Shown: positions 60,591 through 64,000 of the stretch, in pieces
Position numbering within the stretch: position 1 is the first letter of the stretch
Layout: every line of letters begins with the position of its first letter
Notes under the pieces: model-generated
What the model was told of the DNA's origin: nothing
The model's database searches: none
Seen by the model: the letters and a program-made list of their open reading frames with translations, nothing else
Made by a program: the position numbers and the translations under genes
NCBI RefSeq assembly: GCF_000422505.1
Contig: NZ_AULX01000027.1
Coordinates: forward strand, 1 to 64,000
Source: Paenibacillus pinihumi DSM 23905 = JCM 16419
Lineage (GTDB): Bacteria; Bacillota; Bacilli; Paenibacillales; Paenibacillaceae
Direction: 5' to 3'
Length of the DNA stretch: 64,000 nt

Positions 60591-61398
60591 TAAAATCATT
60601 GCTATTGCGGACAAGGATATGAAGATGACCCGAAAAACGGGAAAGGTATGGATTTCTCTCATATTGCTCCCCCTTATTCTTGGCGTGCTGATACCGGCCG
60701 CAATTGTCAGTATCGGACGGTGGGCGGATATTTTAGCCTTGGGGAACGGAAGAATCATGCTGCTTCTCGAACATCTTTCTATCCCGGATAAGATATCAAT
60801 GCCGACGGTTAATCATCGTTTTGTATATTTTATGACGCAATATATGCTTGTCCCGATATTCATGCTGATTCCGGTCATCAATGCGATGATGATTGCAGTA
60901 AACAGCTTTGTGGGGGAGAAAGAAAGACGGACACTGGAGAGTTTGCTGTTTGCCCCTATTGAAATTAAAGATTTATTTATCGGAAAGCTGCTCGCTTCAT
61001 TTATACCCGCTTATGCTTCGACACTTGCCAGCTTCCTGGTTGGCGGGATCATCATGAACGTGCTCGCTTATCCGATGTTTGGATCGATCATATTTCCATC
61101 CTTGAACTGGTTCATTCTATTATTCTGGGTGATTCCTGTTTTTACAATAAGTGCGATTTTGTTCAGTGTGCTTGTATCGGCCCGCTCAAAGGGCTTTCAG
61201 GAAGCACAGCAGATAGCAGGCGTTATTGTTCTTCCCATCGTCGGCCTGCTGGTCGGCCAATCAACGGGAGTCGTGCTGATGAGCCCGCTTGTCTTGCTGG
61301 TGCTTGGCGGCGCCCTAATGGGGTTGAATCTGGTACTGCTGGTTCTGATCGCCAAGCTGAATCAGCGTGGTTTGCTGTTTGAACGCCAAATTCAATAA
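60580..61398 (+). CDS. yxlG: ABC-2 type permease of the sigY operon
   Basis: A 272-aa ABC-2 permease with six helices and the GEKERRTLESLLFAPIEIKDLFIGKL coupling segment after helix two. It overlaps the ATPase gene by 11 bases and ends the operon. No terminator was seen downstream. Confidence 0.9.
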   Translation: MNYNKIIAIADKDMKMTRKTGKVWISLILLPLILGVLIPAAIVSIGRWADILALGNGRIMLLLEHLSIPDKISMPTVNHRFVYFMTQYMLVPIFMLIPVINAMMIAVNSFVGEKERRTLESLLFAPIEIKDLFIGKLLASFIPAYASTLASFLVGGIIMNVLAYPMFGSIIFPSLNWFILLFWVIPVFTISAILFSVLVSARSKGFQEAQQIAGVIVLPIVGLLVGQSTGVVLMSPLVLLVLGGALMGLNLVLLVLIAKLNQRGLLFERQIQ

Positions 61399-61420
61399 TA
61401 ATCGGTTACAAGTACATTCA

Positions 61421-61636
61421 TCAACGTTTGCGCAGAGCAAAAAATTCACAATCTCCGCGATTATGATAGGTAACCTCGCTCACGCCGGATTGGGTAACCA
61501 CAAGCTTCTCGTCGAAACGGATAATGACAGCGCTGGATTCGATCAGCAGATCGTCCTTGAATACACGGACATGAATCTGCTGATCGACAGCTTCCTGAAA
61601 ATCCGGATCGGCTGTAAGCCGGTAATTGATTGCCAT
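61421..61636 (-). CDS. Small protein of unknown function
   Basis: A 71-aa protein from ATG 61636, with AGAGAGGAGA on its strand. It reads MAINYRLTADPDFQEAVDQQ, then strands IHVRVFKDDLLIESSAVIIRF and KLVVTQSGVSEVTYH, probably a small beta-rich fold. The longer open frame (to 61948) merely runs through the dispersed element inserted 43 bases upstream. The gene's promoter may therefore lie in or beyond that element. Confidence 0.7.
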   Translation of the reverse strand: MAINYRLTADPDFQEAVDQQIHVRVFKDDLLIESSAVIIRFDEKLVVTQSGVSEVTYHNRGDCEFFALRKR

Positions 61637-61679
61637 CTGGAATTCTCCTCTCTTTAAGCACCTTATTGACTGTTGTTCG

Positions 61680-61888
61680 GGCTCAAAATCGATAGTTGAC
61701 ACGGAACGCTGAAGCAACGCTGCGAGAAAGAGGGGACTTCCGATCGCTGTTGTTCCCGGATTTCCTGTATTCCTCCCTATACGTGGTTGAAATCCGCGAA
61801 CAAAGGCGAACGCTACGCTTCTCCAGCCTCCCTCTTTCTCTCCGCTCAAGCTGCTTACAGTGGTCAACCGCTGGTTCTTAGTTGAGCC
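61680..61888 (-). mobile_element. Dispersed MITE-like element, copy 2, with intact target duplication
   Basis: A 209-base element with termini GGCTCAA (61680) and TTGAGCC (61882-61888) and subterminal TTGACA/GTCAA. It is flanked by perfect 8-base direct repeats GTTGTTCG (61672-61679 and 61889-61896), the signature of transposition. It aligns with 39169-39385 in inverse orientation. It has no transposase gene. GG-starting ends and 8-base duplications are known for ISL3-family elements, which might move it in trans; that link is a guess. Confidence 0.85.
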
Positions 61889-62119
61889 GTTGTTCGATCT
61901 CTCCATTTTAGCAAAAACAGGACCAAAAACACATCCCAAGGTTAGCATGGATTTAACCTTTCCGGGGTTACTTAATGCTATAATCGGTTAAGGATATAAA
62001 ATATAAACAAATGAAAAATGCCTGTTTTCCGGGCTTTGTTTGTCATGTGAATGATGACGGATTTCCCTGTGTATGCGGAGAAGTGCGTCGAATTGGCAAT
62101 GCTATAAGGAGGGATACAT

Positions 62120-62743
62120 ATGTCTGTGATCAAAAACATGTATGCTGTCGGAAGAAACTACACGCTCCATGCCGCAGAACTGGGCAATGCGGTTCCGGAA
62201 AGTCCGTTAATTTTCATGAAGCCGTCTCATGCGGCGGTTCTGATGGATGGCGGTACCGTCCAGTTGCCGGATCGATTGGGCTCGGTTCATTATGAAGCAG
62301 AGCTGGTGATCCGGATTGCCCGGACCTATGAGCCGGGGGCAAAGGCGGAGGAACTGATCAGCGATTTTGCGCTTGGGCTCGACTTGACGCTTCGTGACGT
62401 ACAGGCGGAGTTAAAGGCCAAGCAGCTTCCATGGCTTAAGGCCAAGGGCTTTAAGAATTCGGCTCCCATTACTCCGTTCCTCCGCTTCGAAGGACTGCCA
62501 CAGCTTGCAGCGGCATCCTTTTCTTTGAAGATTAACGGGGAAGAGCGCCAGCGCGGCAATATCCGGGATATGATCTTTGATCTGCAAACGCTGATTGACC
62601 ACATCGGACTCCATTACGGACTGGGCGAGGGTGACGTGATTTTCACAGGAACACCGGCCGGAGTCGGGCAAATCAGTGACCAGGATGAGATGGAGCTGTA
62701 TTGGGGAGAGACGCTGCTGGGGTCCTGCCGTTTCGCTTTTTGA
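62120..62743 (+). CDS. Fumarylacetoacetate-hydrolase family protein
   Basis: A 207-aa FAH-fold hydrolase of the short YcgM/FAHD1-like type: PLIFMKPSHA, metal ligands in HYEAELVIRI (E-x-E) and the conserved LGLDLTLRDVQ with Asp, ending in GDVIFTGTPAGVGQI. These act as acylpyruvases or oxaloacetate decarboxylases; which one is not decidable. AAGGAGGGATACAT precedes the ATG. Confidence 0.92.
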   Translation: MSVIKNMYAVGRNYTLHAAELGNAVPESPLIFMKPSHAAVLMDGGTVQLPDRLGSVHYEAELVIRIARTYEPGAKAEELISDFALGLDLTLRDVQAELKAKQLPWLKAKGFKNSAPITPFLRFEGLPQLAAASFSLKINGEERQRGNIRDMIFDLQTLIDHIGLHYGLGEGDVIFTGTPAGVGQISDQDEMELYWGETLLGSCRFAF

Positions 62744-62847
62744 TTTAGGCCAAACCATTGCAGTTTGGGTGAAAAAAGATATAATGAAACTTTGATAAAA
62801 TTGATCTCCCTTATTATTTTGCCCTGTTGAAAGGAGGAGAGCTGCGG

Positions 62848-63957
62848 ATGTCTGATGAGACCATCATCCGTTTCGAACAGGTGACGAAGCGGTATGATAA
62901 TGATCCTCCGGTACTCAAGGCGGTCAGCTTTGAAATCAAGAGAGGCCGCTTCTATACGCTGCTTGGGCCGTCGGGCTGCGGCAAGACGACGATTCTGCGC
63001 CTGATTGCAGGCTTTATGGAGCCGTCGGAAGGAAACATTTATTTTAACGGAAAAGTGATCAACCGGGTGCCTGCCGAGAAGCGTCAGGTCAACACCGTAT
63101 TTCAGGACTATGCGCTGTTTCCCCATTTGAATGTATTCGAGAATGTAGCATTCGGGCTGCGCATCAAGAAGCTGAAGAAGGCTGAAATTGTTAAAAAGGT
63201 GACCGATGCGCTGCGCTTTGTCAACCTTGCCGGTTACGAAACGCGTGAAATTACCGAAATGTCCGGAGGTCAGCGGCAGCGGGTTGCCATTGCGCGCGCC
63301 ATTGTGAATGAGCCGGAAATTATTTTGCTGGACGAGCCGCTGTCCGCACTCGATCTGAAGCTGCGAACAGAGATGCAGTACGAGCTGCGGGAGCTGCAGC
63401 GCCGCCTTGGCATTACGTTTATCTTTGTCACGCATGACCAAGAGGAAGCGCTGGCGATGTCTGATGAGATTTTCGTGCTTGATCAAGGGATCATCCAGCA
63501 GAGCGGGACGCCGACAGATATTTATGATGAACCGATTAACCGCTTTGTCGCTGATTTCATCGGGGAATCAAATATCGTTCCCGGCCGGATGCTGCGCGAC
63601 TATCTGGTTGAATTTGCAGGCAAGCCGTTTGAGTGTGTGGACAAGGGGCTGCGCCCGGACGAGGCGGTCGAGATCGTCATTCGTCCGGAGGATTTGGAGA
63701 TGGTTGCTCCTGATCAGGGCAAGTTGCAAATTACAGTTGATTCCCAACTGTTCCGCGGCGTTCATTATGAGATCATTGGCTCTGATGACGCAGGCAACAG
63801 ATGGCTTGTCCACTCTACGAAGAAGACAGCGGTAGGCTCGAAGACCGGGCTGGATTTTGATCCGGAGGCCATTCATGTTATGCGGTTTGGCGAATCCGAG
63901 GAGGAGTTCGACAGACGGCTGGAGGGCTATAGTGAAGCGGGAGCGGTACAGGCATGA
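62848..63957 (+). CDS. potA: Spermidine/putrescine-type ABC transporter ATPase
   Basis: A 369-aa ATPase: Walker [23 protein letters not shown], signature [14 protein letters not shown], Walker [12 protein letters not shown], switch His in [12 protein letters not shown], and a C-terminal TOBE domain (about 270-350). The PotA type is indicated by length and by the permease gene overlapping its stop. ATG 62848 follows GGAGGAGAG; the seven codons upstream include that site. No polyamine riboswitch or regulator is visible. Confidence 0.9.
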   Translation: MSDETIIRFEQVTKRYDNDPPVLKAVSFEIKRGRFYTLLGPSGCGKTTILRLIAGFMEPSEGNIYFNGKVINRVPAEKRQVNTVFQDYALFPHLNVFENVAFGLRIKKLKKAEIVKKVTDALRFVNLAGYETREITEMSGGQRQRVAIARAIVNEPEIILLDEPLSALDLKLRTEMQYELRELQRRLGITFIFVTHDQEEALAMSDEIFVLDQGIIQQSGTPTDIYDEPINRFVADFIGESNIVPGRMLRDYLVEFAGKPFECVDKGLRPDEAVEIVIRPEDLEMVAPDQGKLQITVDSQLFRGVHYEIIGSDDAGNRWLVHSTKKTAVGSKTGLDFDPEAIHVMRFGESEEEFDRRLEGYSEAGAVQA

Positions 63958-64000
63958 CCAGCAGAGCGCGTAATTTGTATCTGGTCCCTTATCTGCTCTG
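63954..64000 (+). CDS. potB: ABC transporter permease, 5' end only
   Basis: ATG 63954 overlaps the potA stop (ATGA). Fifteen codons are visible ([15 protein letters not shown]) before the window ends; the basic start and hydrophobic turn fit a PotB-type permease. The assignment rests on operon position. Confidence 0.6.
   Translation, partial: MTSRARNLYLVPYLL

Noticed and set aside
61421-61948. A 175-codon version of the small minus-strand gene
   Set aside because: The extra 104 codons are the MITE read through in frame; the ribosome site supports ATG 61636.

Overview
The window looks like chromosomal DNA of a Paenibacillus-type Firmicute. Genes start behind strong AGGAGG-like ribosome binding sites, and GTG and TTG starts are common. 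The gene set is typical of the group: an iolDEBCAG run, a sigY-yxl operon, gntR-gntK with a B. subtilis-type GntR operator, 7-1-7 Fur boxes, mqo, lrgAB and a dense tRNA cluster. Base composition is moderate, except for an AT-rich patch at about 1.2-4.2 kb. The genus is an inference; no rRNA gene lies inside the window.

Layout. 1-1.2 kb: thirteen tRNA genes ending in a terminator. 1.5-3.6 kb: an agr-like peptide-signalling locus (HTH protein, a kinase-less seven-helix membrane protein, AgrB, a 39-aa AgrD missed by simple ORF calling, and a stand-alone LytTR protein). 3.9-12.1 kb: a myo-inositol catabolic operon behind a promoter flanked by cre-like sites. 12.1-16.35 kb: Fur-controlled iron-siderophore uptake, in which an AraC gene runs in frame into a lipoprotein gene with its own promoter and a perfect Fur box. 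16.4-21.7 kb: small accessory genes, remnant IS-like repeats, a secreted two-repeat protein, a TipA-like MerR regulator and an SDR protein. 21.8-26.8 kb: a GH26 enzyme, a secreted coiled-coil protein, a protein joining two cyclic-nucleotide-binding domains to a PrsW-type intramembrane protease and a zinc ribbon, and directly after it a peptide with a nitrile-hydratase-like (NHLP) RiPP leader.

26.9-36 kb: M29 aminopeptidase, SEC-C protein, a polar amino-acid ABC transporter, gntR and gntK, and a membrane acyltransferase. 36-43.5 kb: two overlapping WYL regulators opposite a nucleotidyltransferase and a DUF3626 protein, a C45-type amidohydrolase and an AraC-GyrI regulator. 44-50 kb: mqo, then SUKH/ankyrin immunity-like genes with a decayed pseudogene, and an RtcB-family ligase. 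50-58.4 kb: lrgAB, an SDR/TetR pair with three matching operators, chrA, an MBL-fold/Lrp pair, a histidine phosphatase and a VOC protein. 58.5-61.4 kb: the sigY operon. 61.4-64 kb: a small gene, an FAH-family hydrolase and the start of a potAB-type transporter.

The most interesting items are: (i) the agr-like locus, which keeps the peptide-making half of Agr but has a kinase-less receptor-like protein and a LytTR protein in place of the two-component pair, with a predicted Ser-lactone signal; (ii) the NHLP-leader peptide apparently co-transcribed with the CNB-CNB-PrsW-zinc-ribbon protein and lacking any maturation enzyme nearby; and (iii) a roughly 210-bp dispersed element in two inverted copies, with GGCTCAA termini and, in one copy, a perfect 8-bp target duplication.
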